Assembly (NCBI GenBank): GCA_023398855.1
Contig: JAEWRS010000144.1
Location: 1 to 18,336 of the forward strand
Direction of reading: 5' to 3'
Source: Bacillota bacterium
GTDB lineage: Bacteria > Bacillota > Clostridia > Lachnospirales > Lachnospiraceae
DNA: 18,336 nucleotides
Positions within the stretch are counted from its first letter, which is position 1. Every line of letters starts with the position of its first letter. A program made the translations under genes and the position numbers. The notes beneath the pieces are model-generated. The model saw only the letters and a list, made by a program, of their open reading frames with translations. It searched no databases and had not been told where the DNA came from. Shown here in pieces: positions 1-7,166 of the stretch.

Positions 1-452
1 ACCATGACATTATCAAGGCTGACACAGATATTGCAGCCCATCTTGAAATGGCTGAAGGTGATCTGGTTCTTATTTGTGACAAGATATTTTATGCAGACAA
101 GCAAATCTGCGCTGTTACAAGAGATTATATCCCATTTTCCTATCTGAACGGAGTGGATATGGCGGAGCTGGATCATTTCGTTGAATCTGTCTTTTATTTC
201 ATGTACAAAGCCACCGGAAAAAAACTGGAGTGGGATAAGGTGGAGCTGAATGCAGTTTACAGCAAGGATGTAGAGCTGTTAAACGGATTATTAGATCGCT
301 CTCATATCCCGCCAAGAGCATTTCTCCTACTGAAAGCCATGAATTATGACGAGGATGGCATTGCTGCCGTATACACCTGGGAATACGTGGATACTACCAT
401 ACTGAAATACAGCCAGATACGGAAAAGACTCCTGCACTACGATAATAATTAA
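1..452 (+). CDS. GntR/HutC-family transcriptional regulator, C-terminal UTRA domain (5'-partial)
   Basis: The frame is open from the first base (first full codon at 3) to a TAA at 450-452, so this is the 3' end of a gene starting outside the window; the ATG at 48 is internal. The visible ~150 residues match the UTRA effector-binding domain of HutC-subfamily GntR repressors. They contain the pattern IAAHLEMAEGDLVL, then 'ICDKIFYADKQICAVTRDYI', corresponding to the usual 'L.v..G.pvl...r..yadg.p.a....yip'. The DNA-binding winged helix is upstream and unseen. Such proteins bind small metabolites and release operators with GGTA/TACC-type half-sites. The gene converges on the deaminase/permease unit (2531-542), whose leader carries such a palindrome, so control of that unit is plausible but not shown. 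The UTRA call is fairly secure; the target is a guess. Confidence 0.8.
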   Translation, partial: HDIIKADTDIAAHLEMAEGDLVLICDKIFYADKQICAVTRDYIPFSYLNGVDMAELDHFVESVFYFMYKATGKKLEWDKVELNAVYSKDVELLNGLLDRSHIPPRAFLLLKAMNYDEDGIAAVYTWEYVDTTILKYSQIRKRLLHYDNN

Positions 453-465
453 CTATTCCGAAATA

Positions 466-519
466 ACAAAGCGTCCCCAAAAGGAAGGCTCTTATGCTTT
501 CCTTTTGGGGACGCTTTGT
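466..519. terminator. Convergent bidirectional terminator hairpin with 21-bp perfect stem
   Basis: 466-486 and 499-519 are perfect reverse complements (21 bp). With one G-U wobble and two more pairs, the stem extends to about 24 bp around a six-base loop. It lies 13 bp after the GntR stop and 22 bp after the stop of the opposing small membrane protein gene. The tails are only mildly T-rich on both strands (TATTT and ATTT), but the stem itself ends in A/T runs. It most likely stops both convergent transcripts. Confidence 0.8.
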
Positions 520-541
520 ATTTCCTGTTGGCATCCATTTT

Positions 542-706
542 TTATGGCTGCCACTTGGCATAGCCGTAAATCATGATGAGAATGCTCATCACAAGCAGCA
601 CATTTCCTGCAGCAATATAAGACCCCTTTTCAGCCAAACAAGCCATGAATGATCCTATCCCCATAAGTACCGTTCCCACCAGGGCGCTAGCTTTATGTCT
701 GTCCAT
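542..706 (-). CDS. Small two-helix membrane protein of unknown function (54 aa)
   Basis: This short ORF begins MDRHKASA and ends YAKWQP-stop (TAA at 542-544). It starts 14 bp after the permease stop codon and has a GGGAGG ribosome binding site eight bases before its ATG, so it is almost certainly translated from the permease mRNA. The protein is very hydrophobic. One helix covers about residues 9-26 (rich in G, M, L and A), a short polar turn (EKGSY, 26-30) follows, and a second helix covers about 31-49, with basic residues at the N-terminus. No family is recognised. Possible roles are a small partner or stabiliser of the NCS1 permease, or an unrelated membrane peptide. The coding call rests on the ribosome binding site, the spacing, clean termination just before the hairpin at 466-519, and plausible composition. 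Confidence 0.75.
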   Translation of the reverse strand: MDRHKASALVGTVLMGIGSFMACLAEKGSYIAAGNVLLVMSILIMIYGYAKWQP

Positions 707-720
707 ATGAATCCCTCCCT

Positions 721-2013
721 TTATACTTCTTCCGCCAGTTTTCCTGTCCTCTGCCTACTGGTGACAGCCATTAATACAGTATAAATAGCTGCACCCAGTA
801 TCATGCCGTTTAGCGATGGTAGCCCAACGGGAATCATGTATACCGCAGCAATACAGACTCCCCAGGTAATCCAGGGAATGGGCGTCCACTTCTGAAAGGA
901 GGCTTTGTCATATTCTTCATATTTACCTTTGTGAACCAGAAAATAGTCAGAAAGTATGATACCGGACAACGGAGGAACCACTGTTCCAAGAATGTTTAAA
1001 AAGCTGAACAGAAAACCAACTTCATATGGCTTTGTCAAGGTTGCAAGAGCGGACAAAGCCAAAAGAATCCCCAGCATTTTCTTTCTTTCCATCTTAAACG
1101 CATTGGCTAAGTTTAAGGATGTGGAGTAAAGGTTTGCCGCATTGGTCGTGAAAATATTGGTTGTCATAAGGATCAGGCTGGGAATCACCAGTCCGAAACT
1201 TAAAAGAATAACCGTCAAATCACTGTTCTGCATGGCAATGGCCGCTGTTGCTCCACAGACGATCATGAGAATATTGCCACCCAGAAGGCCGGTAAGGGTT
1301 GCGGATACGGCTGTTTTCGTATCCTTTGCATAACGCATGATATCTGCAATACAGGTTGCTGTGGAGAGCACCCACGTACCAATAACTGCCGTTATTCCAG
1401 AATACAGGGATATGTTTCCGTTGGGTATGTAGGAAAACAGAGCCTCAGCACCCCCAATGACGCCCAGAGAGCGGATAGCAGTTGCAATGGATAAGAATAC
1501 GATTGCAGGGATAGCAATATACCCAAGAATAGCAATTGCCTGTATGCCGAACATGGCAAAGACTCCCATAACAATGGCACTGACAGCCATGGAGATTCCT
1601 TCTCCTACCCAGCCAAAATGGAATACCGAAGCCACAAAATGTCCGTAGGTAGCAGCTTGAATGGTATACCAGCCAAAGTTTACGATAGGTACAAAAACCG
1701 AGGCCGCTCTGGAACCGCTGGAGCCAAAGCTATAACGAGTGAGAAGGGCAAAAGTAAGCCCGGTCTTACAGGCAATGATACTGATCAGAGCAGCAATGAT
1801 GCTCAAGAATATATTTCCTCCCAGTGTTGCAATGATAATCCCTTTAAAATCCAGTCCTGCTGCCAGTCCTCCTCCTGCCATCATACTGGTAATAACAAAG
1901 ACAAACCCAGTCCAGATAATTGTAAGGCTGAAATAGCTTTTCCGCTGGTCAGACGGCACGGCACTTCGGGAATACTCTGTATCCGTCTGCTGACTTTGAT
2001 TTTTCTGTTCCAT
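721..2013 (-). CDS. NCS1-family nucleobase permease (CodB-like cytosine/purine transporter)
   Basis: A polytopic membrane protein of 430 aa, close to the usual length of CodB-type transporters, with about 12 hydrophobic segments. It likely imports cytosine or a related purine/pyrimidine base with a cation. NCS1 features include the N-terminal SYFSLTIIWTGFVF segment, the Gly-rich ITSMMAGGGLAAGL in helix 1, TRYSFGSSGSRAAS near residue 92, and NFGWYTIQ (W115 and Q119). The last repeats the W-x3-Q spacing of the substrate-contacting Trp/Gln in the NCS1 transporter Mhp1. An in-frame ATG at 2037 was rejected because it has no ribosome binding site; AGGAGG lies eight bases before the ATG at 2013. 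The gene follows the deaminase and is followed 14 bp later by a 54-aa membrane protein. Which base is carried is not determined. Confidence 0.88.
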   Translation of the reverse strand: MEQKNQSQQTDTEYSRSAVPSDQRKSYFSLTIIWTGFVFVITSMMAGGGLAAGLDFKGIIIATLGGNIFLSIIAALISIIACKTGLTFALLTRYSFGSSGSRAASVFVPIVNFGWYTIQAATYGHFVASVFHFGWVGEGISMAVSAIVMGVFAMFGIQAIAILGYIAIPAIVFLSIATAIRSLGVIGGAEALFSYIPNGNISLYSGITAVIGTWVLSTATCIADIMRYAKDTKTAVSATLTGLLGGNILMIVCGATAAIAMQNSDLTVILLSFGLVIPSLILMTTNIFTTNAANLYSTSLNLANAFKMERKKMLGILLALSALATLTKPYEVGFLFSFLNILGTVVPPLSGIILSDYFLVHKGKYEEYDKASFQKWTPIPWITWGVCIAAVYMIPVGLPSLNGMILGAAIYTVLMAVTSRQRTGKLAEEV

Positions 2014-2021
2014 CTCGAAAC

Positions 2022-2027
2022 CCTCCT
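2022..2027 (-). promoter_or_regulatory. Ribosome binding site fixing the NCS1 permease start
   Basis: A consensus AGGAGG ends eight bases before the ATG at 2013 and falls inside the longer alternative reading frame that begins at 2037. This favours the shorter 430-aa protein. Confidence 0.85.
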
Positions 2028-2042
2028 GATGATTCATTCAAT

Positions 2043-2531
2043 TTATAAATTATTCCAATAACCCTTATGAACCTCTGCAATCTCTTCCACCAGTTCCGGA
2101 AACGGACCCACAACTTCGATGCTTTTTTGTCCCCTTGCAAAGACTTCCCTGCAAGGCAGATCAAAGGTGGGATTTTGAGGGTCCCCACCGGTATGGGCCA
2201 GCAGATCCTTTTCAGACATGCCGTACACCACACGCCCGATGCCTGCCCAGTAAATAGCACCCGCACACATAGCGCAAGGTTCTGCGGTGGTATAAAGTGT
2301 GCATTCAGCCAGAAAGTCCTTAGAATATAATATGGAGGCTCTCTCAGCTGCCTGAGTTTCCGCATGACCGGTACATTTAGATTCGGTGATCTCAATATTG
2401 GGCTGCTCCAGAAGAATGCTTCCATCTTTAGCCGCAAGGAGTGCTCCAAAAGGCGTGTTGCCAGCCTCCCTGGACTGGCGGGAAATTTCTGCGCACCGCT
2501 TCAGATTATTCCTATCAATTTCATAATTCAT
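2043..2531 (-). CDS. Cytidine-deaminase superfamily nucleobase/nucleoside deaminase (guanine- or cytosine-deaminase-like)
   Basis: A 162-aa zinc-dependent deaminase. The HAE motif (H56, E58) and PCAMC (C86, C89) give the zinc ligands and the catalytic proton shuttle. PFGALLAAKDG (27-37) is the usual substrate-pocket strand. The motif arrangement and the segment GAIYWAGIGRVVYG fit the guanine-deaminase/tRNA-adenosine-deaminase branch rather than tetrameric cytidine deaminases. The neighbouring NCS1 permease points to a free base (guanine, cytosine or an analogue) as substrate, hydrolysed to the oxo base plus ammonia in the cytoplasm. It should not be called TadA from this evidence. The start at 2531 is chosen because GGAGG lies six bases upstream. 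The longer frame to 2591 has no such site and would overlap the predicted -10 box. The permease follows after a 29-bp gap. Confidence 0.85.
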   Translation of the reverse strand: MNYEIDRNNLKRCAEISRQSREAGNTPFGALLAAKDGSILLEQPNIEITESKCTGHAETQAAERASILYSKDFLAECTLYTTAEPCAMCAGAIYWAGIGRVVYGMSEKDLLAHTGGDPQNPTFDLPCREVFARGQKSIEVVGPFPELVEEIAEVHKGYWNNL

Positions 2532-2537
2532 ATCAAA

Positions 2538-2542
2538 CCTCC
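2538..2542 (-). promoter_or_regulatory. Ribosome binding site fixing the deaminase start
   Basis: GGAGG lies six bases before the ATG at 2531. The upstream ATG at 2591 lacks any comparable site. Confidence 0.8.
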
Positions 2543-2550
2543 AATGGTAT

Positions 2551-2563
2551 AAGGTATTACCTT
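2551..2563. promoter_or_regulatory. Putative operator: AAGGTA-N-TACCTT palindrome in the deaminase leader
   Basis: A perfect inverted repeat with 6-bp arms and a one-base centre. A further GGTA at 2546-2549 gives an overlapping GGTA-N8-TACC arrangement. It lies between the predicted -10 box and the ribosome binding site of the deaminase gene, where a repressor would block elongation or initiation. GGTA/TACC half-sites resemble those reported for HutC-type GntR regulators. The assignment to the regulator at 1-452 is inference. Confidence 0.5.
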
Positions 2564-2581
2564 TAACTTGTTTTCGATAGT

Positions 2582-2610
2582 AATTTAACATATTCTGAAC
2601 GCATTGTAAA
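2582..2610 (-). promoter_or_regulatory. Predicted sigma-A promoter of the deaminase-permease unit
   Basis: Read on the minus strand: TTTACA (2610-2605), a 17-bp spacer, then TAAATT (2587-2582). The -35 matches consensus at five of six positions and the -10 at four of six. The start of transcription would fall near 2575, about 44 bp before the deaminase ATG. The rest of 2532-2792 holds the terminator at 2691-2729, an AT-rich spacer with a TGTGCACA palindrome (2643-2650), and no gene I can support. Confidence 0.5.
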
Positions 2611-2690
2611 TAATTAATATGCTTAATAACTCAGAAAAATATTGTGCACATTACCTAAATTACAATAAAGCTGACTTTGCTTTTCCTGAC

Positions 2691-2729
2691 AAAAAAATAA
2701 ATCCTATACTTGGAAAAGTAAGGATTTAT
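2691..2729 (-). terminator. Rho-independent terminator of the nine-gene catabolic operon
   Basis: On the minus strand, ATAAATCCTTACTT pairs with AAGTATAGGATTTAT, a 14-bp stem with one bulged base around a TTCC loop, and is followed directly by TTTTTT. It lies 64 bp after the stop codon of the last gene of the operon (2793), and separates it from the deaminase promoter. Confidence 0.88.
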
Positions 2730-2792
2730 CTTAATGATCTTTTATGAGCAACAGGGGAGGTTTATGAAATTACAGTCACCCCCTCCGGATTC

Positions 2793-3236
2793 TCATAAGA
2801 CCGGCAGCTTCATTACAATTTTTGTAAAACAATGCTTCTCATCCGTATGAGAGACCGGCTTATGCCCATCATGAGGAAACGCCATGTAGAACATGCCTTT
2901 GGATATAAGAATATGATGGCTCCTATCTCCGCTTAAACGCTCACAGTCCTTATCCGGATCATATGAAACCACTGTTTCTAAATCAGATATATCTGCAAAG
3001 GCCACTTCCTCGCTGCCCTCCATGACAATCTGGACATCCACATATTTTCGGTGAGCTTCAAAGGTTCCTTCAGAAAGAGGCTTTGTTTCCCCTTTCTGAA
3101 CCATAAAGTAGCCTCCCTCAAACTGGTACTTATCTTCTTCCAGGATCTTTAAGGCATTTACTGCCTGAAGCCCTTTGTTAAGATTCTTAACCATTGGTTC
3201 ATAAAACATAATATTATCCAGTTTATCAATTATCAT
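2793..3236 (-). CDS. YhcH/YjgK/YiaL (NanQ-like) family protein, cupin-fold sugar anomerase/isomerase homologue
   Basis: 147 aa, the normal size of the family (about 150). Diagnostic segments are EAHRKYVDVQIVMEG (62-76), with the conserved H/D metal-site pattern of this double-stranded beta-helix fold, and the C-terminal FPHDGHKP with further histidines. Family members occur in operons for sialic acid and other acidic sugars. E. coli NanQ opens or interconverts sialic acid anomers, and YiaL sits in a ketogulonate cluster. As the last gene of this operon, 14 bp after the sialidase-like gene, it probably equilibrates ring forms of the sugar acid or of the product of the preceding enzymes. The ribosome binding site (AAAGG, about 11 bases upstream) is weak, so translation may be partly coupled. 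Family assignment is confident; the substrate is unknown. Confidence 0.88.
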   Translation of the reverse strand: MIIDKLDNIMFYEPMVKNLNKGLQAVNALKILEEDKYQFEGGYFMVQKGETKPLSEGTFEAHRKYVDVQIVMEGSEEVAFADISDLETVVSYDPDKDCERLSGDRSHHILISKGMFYMAFPHDGHKPVSHTDEKHCFTKIVMKLPVL

Positions 3237-3250
3237 AGATTTCTGTACCT

Positions 3251-4411
3251 TTATCTGCTTTCTGCTGCAGTTGGATTATATAAGCCCTCTGCCTCTCTTT
3301 TTTCACCCATAACATCCTTTTCCGTGAATCGAATGTATTTGACACCAATACGGTTTTTGTATGCAAATGCCAGATGGATATCTCCATTCTCTCCCTGCAT
3401 CAGACAGGGATATTCATACTGCTTGTTGTTGGTCCGGTTTTCTGGTCCCGTAAAACCTTCCCCCCGCTCCATACAGCGGATCATGGGCCAGGTGATCCCC
3501 CCATCCTCTGATAAAGCAATTGCAACCGGGCACCGGAGCCCTGGCCAGGCTATGCGGCCCATTGCAGGATCCGTGGCAGAGGTTGGATTAAATGCAACAG
3601 CTATACGGCCGCTTGTCAGCCGTATAGCACTGATGCTGGAATTGTTATTAGGCAGAGATGTGGGCATAGGCGGCGTCCAGCTTTCTCCCCAGTCAAAGGA
3701 TTCACTTCTGTAAATAAAATCCGCAAAACGGCTTCTCATAAATGCAATTAAGTGTCCGTCATCAAGCTCCACCACATTTGCATGGACCCGTCCGCTGCTT
3801 TCTGGCATGGGTACTGTTTTCCATGTCTTTCCTTTATCATCAGAAATACGAAATACTGTTGGATCTCCCGTGAGACCCTGCTTGCTATCTGTGCAGATCC
3901 AGTTGGAAAAAATCCACCTGCCGTTTTTCAGCACTTGAATGGACTGTCTGCAAAAGCTTCCCTCTTCCGGTAAAAGCAGCTCTGCATCCCCCCAGGTCTT
4001 CCCTCCATCACAGCTTTTCTGGCAGCGTATGATTGAAGTATACTGCATGTTGTCCTTACCTGGTACACGGTCCAGCTGTGCCGTATAAACAGCCCACAAA
4101 GAACCGGCAGGCTCCTGAAAAAGGGAGGGATTCTGTTCGCTGCGCTCAGAATCATAAGAAACCTTTACAGGCTCCTGCCATTGATCTGCTCCCTTTGGAA
4201 GACGGGCGCAGACAATACTTATGTCGGCACTTCCCTCAAAAGACCCGGCAAACCAGGCACACAGCATATCTCCCTGAGGAAGCTCTATCAGTGACGGGGC
4301 ATGAGCGGACCTGTAAGGTCCTGGAGGGATCATTGCTTCACAAAAATCCATCTCAGAATTATAATATATGATTCCGTCAGATGTCAGTCCCGGTAATTGT
4401 ATAAAATTCAT
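3251..4411 (-). CDS. Cytoplasmic Asp-box (BNR) sialidase-like beta-propeller protein
   Basis: A 386-aa protein with four Asp-boxes, the S-x-D-x-G-x-T/S-W turn of sialidase propellers: SCDGGKTW (133-140), SDDKGKTW (190-197), SFDWGESW (238-245) and SEDGGITW (301-308). The N-terminal stretch SAHAPSLIELPQGDMLCAWF (35-54) is typical of the BNR_2 'sialidase family' group. There is no signal peptide and no F/Y-R-I-P motif, so it is not a standard secreted GH33 sialidase and should act inside the cell. Family knowledge suggests hydrolysis or modification of a glycoside or sugar acid. The neighbouring YhcH gene fits that but does not identify the substrate. The start has AGGAAGG about nine bases upstream. 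The preceding gene, the SDR, ends 32 bp earlier. Confidence 0.82.
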   Translation of the reverse strand: MNFIQLPGLTSDGIIYYNSEMDFCEAMIPPGPYRSAHAPSLIELPQGDMLCAWFAGSFEGSADISIVCARLPKGADQWQEPVKVSYDSERSEQNPSLFQEPAGSLWAVYTAQLDRVPGKDNMQYTSIIRCQKSCDGGKTWGDAELLLPEEGSFCRQSIQVLKNGRWIFSNWICTDSKQGLTGDPTVFRISDDKGKTWKTVPMPESSGRVHANVVELDDGHLIAFMRSRFADFIYRSESFDWGESWTPPMPTSLPNNNSSISAIRLTSGRIAVAFNPTSATDPAMGRIAWPGLRCPVAIALSEDGGITWPMIRCMERGEGFTGPENRTNNKQYEYPCLMQGENGDIHLAFAYKNRIGVKYIRFTEKDVMGEKREAEGLYNPTAAESR

Positions 4412-4443
4412 GGTTCTTATTCCTTCCTGTATTTGTGTGAGAA

Positions 4444-5190
4444 TCAGTTCATATAGCTTCCGCCGTTTACATTGATGGTCTCCCCTGTGATAAATGCTGC
4501 CATGGGACTAGCCAGAAATACAGCCACATCAGCTATGTTGTCCGTGGTTCCAATGCGGCCAAGAGGGATTTTTTCCACGACCTTTTTCCTGTATTCTTCT
4601 GTCCATTGGGCAGACATTTCCGTAAGAACAGGACCCGGGCAGATGCCATTGACCCGTATCTGGTGCTGCCCCATTTCATAAGCCAGCTTCTGGGTTACAG
4701 AATTTACAGCCGCTTTTGACGCTCCGTATGAAATAGACGCGTTGGCGTGCGCAGTCTTTCCCGCTGTGGAGGAAATATTAATAATACTTCCCTCGGATTG
4801 CTCCACCATATAGGGGATAACTGCTTTGCACATATAAAATACACCATTTAAATTCACATCAATCATTCGGCTCCACTCCTCGGCAGGAAGCTCCATAAAA
4901 GGATACCGGCTATTGATTCCCGCATTGTTGACCAAAATGTTGACTTTACCATAGGCATTCTTACAGGCTTCTGCCATCTGGTCCGCAATTTTGTAATCTG
5001 ACACATCACCAGGAACAATTACACAGCCCCTGTTTAAGGCTCTGATTTCTTTTTCCAGACTGTTCAGGGCCTCCATTTGATTTCCATTTATCACCAGATC
5101 CGCGCCATGCCCGGCAAGCTTAAGGGCAATGGCTCTGCCGATGCCCCTGCTGGCGCCTGTTACAATTGCTGATTGTTTTTCCAATAACAT
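4444..5190 (-). CDS. Short-chain dehydrogenase/reductase (FabG-like SDR)
   Basis: A 248-aa classical SDR. It has the cofactor-binding TGASRGIG (11-18), GDVSD near 61, NNAG (88-91), N113, the active-site S141, and Y155-x3-K159, with a PG segment (185-186) after strand 6. Basic residues after the glycine motif are few, so NAD(H) versus NADP(H) is uncertain. The sequence resembles FabG, but the setting between a TRAP permease and a sialidase-like protein, far from any fab gene in the same operon, indicates a catabolic alcohol/ketone oxidoreduction on a sugar-acid intermediate. AAGGAG lies seven bases before the ATG at 5190. The gap to the permease gene is 11 bp. Confidence 0.88.
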   Translation of the reverse strand: MLLEKQSAIVTGASRGIGRAIALKLAGHGADLVINGNQMEALNSLEKEIRALNRGCVIVPGDVSDYKIADQMAEACKNAYGKVNILVNNAGINSRYPFMELPAEEWSRMIDVNLNGVFYMCKAVIPYMVEQSEGSIINISSTAGKTAHANASISYGASKAAVNSVTQKLAYEMGQHQIRVNGICPGPVLTEMSAQWTEEYRKKVVEKIPLGRIGTTDNIADVAVFLASPMAAFITGETINVNGGSYMN

Positions 5191-5201
5191 ATACTGCTCC
5201 T

Positions 5202-7100
5202 TTAACTTTTGACCGTTACTGCCGCCATATTTTTTCTCTTAACCAGGCAGGAAGCAAACAGGGCTCCTCCAACTCCGATACCAATGATATCGGTTATTAG
5301 CTCCGGTGTAATCAGGCAGATTGCAGCCAGAAACAGGATAATTCTCTCCACTTTGTTTAAGGGGACCATTAAAAATCCGGCCATGGCTGCTGCCAGGAAA
5401 TACGTTCCTACAAAAAGAACGGCCGTTCCCTTTGCAATCTCCAGGCTGGTCCCCATAAGCAGGATGGAGGGATCAAACACAAAGACAAACGGGATGAGAA
5501 ACGCCACCAATGCGTACGCAAAGCCTGTAAAACCAGTTTTTAGTGAATCTGCACCTGCAATTCCCGCCGCTGTAAACGAAGCCAGACATACTGGCGGGGT
5601 GATCTGAGCCATAATACCAAAATAAAATACAAACATATTGGCAGGAAGACCCGGTACCTTTAAACCAATGAGCGTGGGAACAAACAGCACGTTTGCCACC
5701 AGATAGGCTGCTACCGTGGGAAGAGCCATTCCAAGAAGCATACAGCCTAGCATAGTAATAATTAGTGCTACCAAAAGGTTTGTTGCTCCGACAGCTGCAA
5801 TCAGTTTTGACACCTTGGTAGCCAGACCTGACTGGATCACCACGCCAATAATAATTCCGCAGGCACCCGTGGGAATTGCAATTTCAGAAGCTTGTTTTAT
5901 CCCCTGCAGGGAAGCCTTTCCAAGGTTCTTTAAACTCACATAATATTTTCCCTGAAGCAGAAACCGGCTGGCAAAATTAACTGCAATTGCAGCATAGATT
6001 CCCATCATGCCACTTCTCATCAAAGATGCACCGCTTATCATGTAATATACCAGAACAATCGCAGGAAGGAGCTGATACAGCCTGGGAAGAATGGGATCAG
6101 CAGAAACCTCCTCCACTTCTCCGCCTGGAGAAGAAATACGCTTTTTTTCAGCAATAAAGCTCACTAAAAAAAACACGGACATATAGTAGGCAATGGCTGG
6201 AATAATTGCTGCAAATGCCACCGTTTTGTAAGGAACTCCCAACATTTCTGCCATGATAAAGGCACCAATTCCCATGATAGGTGGCATAATCTGCCCGCCC
6301 GTTGAAGCGACTGCCTCAATGGCTCCTGCCTGATGCGGTTCATACCCCACTTTTTTCATCATTGGAATCGTCATAACACCGGTAGTGGAAACGTTTGCTA
6401 CTGCGCTTCCGCTGATCATACCCATGAGACCTGAGGAAATGATGGCAGCCTTTGCAGGACCTCCGGAACTTCCCTTAGAAAACTTCATTCCTACGTCAAT
6501 TAACAGCTGGCCTCCTCCGCACTCGGAGAAAAATACGCCAAACATGATAAAGTAAAACAAACTGCTTGCAGAGGTATATAAGGGCGTTCCATAAACACCG
6601 CTGGAGCCCATGGTCATCAGCTCAGTAAACTGCTGAAGGTTTGTACCCTTGAACTTGAATATTCCAGGAAAATATCTGCCCAGCCAAAAATAACATACAA
6701 AAAATAATATAAAGAAAAATAATATTTTTCCCAATACCCGCCTTACCGCTTCCAGAAGCACGGCCAGGCATACTGCCATGGCAACTTTATCCAGCATTTC
6801 TACCGCTGACACATATTGTACCCTGGTGGTGAGACGGTCTGTATTGGTGAACACATAGTAAAATAAAAATCCTATTCCCAGATATAGGGGAATGTCCAGG
6901 ACCTTCATCCACGGTTTCCCGGACTTTTTATCCGCCGGATTGTAAAGGAATACAACCAATAAGGCAAATAACAGATGAAGCGGGCTTTGGAGCATAGGAT
7001 GAAGAGGTGCAACGATTGCCAGATATAGCTGAAAACAGATCCAGATCAGGGTCACAGCTGCTAATGCAATAAATTTAGAATTGATTTTCTTTGATTCCAT
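5202..7100 (-). CDS. Fused TRAP transporter permease (4TM/12TM, DctQM-type, TAXI system)
   Basis: A 632-aa membrane protein of the size expected for TRAP permeases in which the small (DctQ-like) and large (DctM-like) subunits are fused, as is usual for TAXI systems. The N-terminal third holds several helices. The large domain has SGSAVANVSTTGVMTIPMMK with QAGAIEAVASTGGQIMPP after it, and later LGMALPTVAAYLVANV, all characteristic of the DctM core. It should import an organic or sugar acid using a sodium gradient together with the binding lipoprotein encoded just upstream. The start at 7100 is set by AAGGAG seven bases upstream; an in-frame ATG at 7157 would lie inside the upstream hairpin region and lacks a ribosome binding site. 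Confidence 0.9.
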   Translation of the reverse strand: MESKKINSKFIALAAVTLIWICFQLYLAIVAPLHPMLQSPLHLLFALLVVFLYNPADKKSGKPWMKVLDIPLYLGIGFLFYYVFTNTDRLTTRVQYVSAVEMLDKVAMAVCLAVLLEAVRRVLGKILFFFILFFVCYFWLGRYFPGIFKFKGTNLQQFTELMTMGSSGVYGTPLYTSASSLFYFIMFGVFFSECGGGQLLIDVGMKFSKGSSGGPAKAAIISSGLMGMISGSAVANVSTTGVMTIPMMKKVGYEPHQAGAIEAVASTGGQIMPPIMGIGAFIMAEMLGVPYKTVAFAAIIPAIAYYMSVFFLVSFIAEKKRISSPGGEVEEVSADPILPRLYQLLPAIVLVYYMISGASLMRSGMMGIYAAIAVNFASRFLLQGKYYVSLKNLGKASLQGIKQASEIAIPTGACGIIIGVVIQSGLATKVSKLIAAVGATNLLVALIITMLGCMLLGMALPTVAAYLVANVLFVPTLIGLKVPGLPANMFVFYFGIMAQITPPVCLASFTAAGIAGADSLKTGFTGFAYALVAFLIPFVFVFDPSILLMGTSLEIAKGTAVLFVGTYFLAAAMAGFLMVPLNKVERIILFLAAICLITPELITDIIGIGVGGALFASCLVKRKNMAAVTVKS

Positions 7101-7107
7101 GTGTGCT

Positions 7108-7113
7108 CTCCTT
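7108..7113 (-). promoter_or_regulatory. Ribosome binding site fixing the TRAP permease start
   Basis: AAGGAG lies seven bases before the ATG at 7100, just downstream of the intercistronic hairpin (7119-7148). This rules against the ATG at 7157. Confidence 0.8.
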
Positions 7114-7118
7114 CTTTG

Positions 7119-7148
7119 AAATGCCTGCCGGAAAATTGGCAGGCATTT
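7119..7148 (-). promoter_or_regulatory. Intercistronic hairpin between binding-protein and permease genes
   Basis: 7119-7129 and 7138-7148 are perfect 11-bp complements with an eight-base loop, in the 66-bp gap between the SBP stop and the permease ATG. No T-run follows on the minus strand, so a full terminator is unlikely. Hairpins here commonly protect the 3' end of the binding-protein mRNA or mark a processing point, giving more binding protein than permease. That role is inferred. Confidence 0.65.
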
Positions 7149-7166
7149 ATTGTACAATTCCTGTTA

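Noticed and set aside
1618..2061. A 147-residue + strand frame opposite the NCS1 permease
   Set aside because: Composition is low-information, there is no family match, and it is fully antisense to the permease.
2532..2790. A purine riboswitch in the leader of the deaminase/permease unit
   Set aside because: The conserved core and three-way-junction segments of purine riboswitches are not recognisable on the minus strand, and the predicted leader of about 44 bases is too short.
4444..5190. The SDR as FabG of fatty-acid synthesis, given accA in the window
   Set aside because: It is embedded in the catabolic operon between the TRAP permease and the sialidase-like gene, over 12 kb from accA and under a different promoter.
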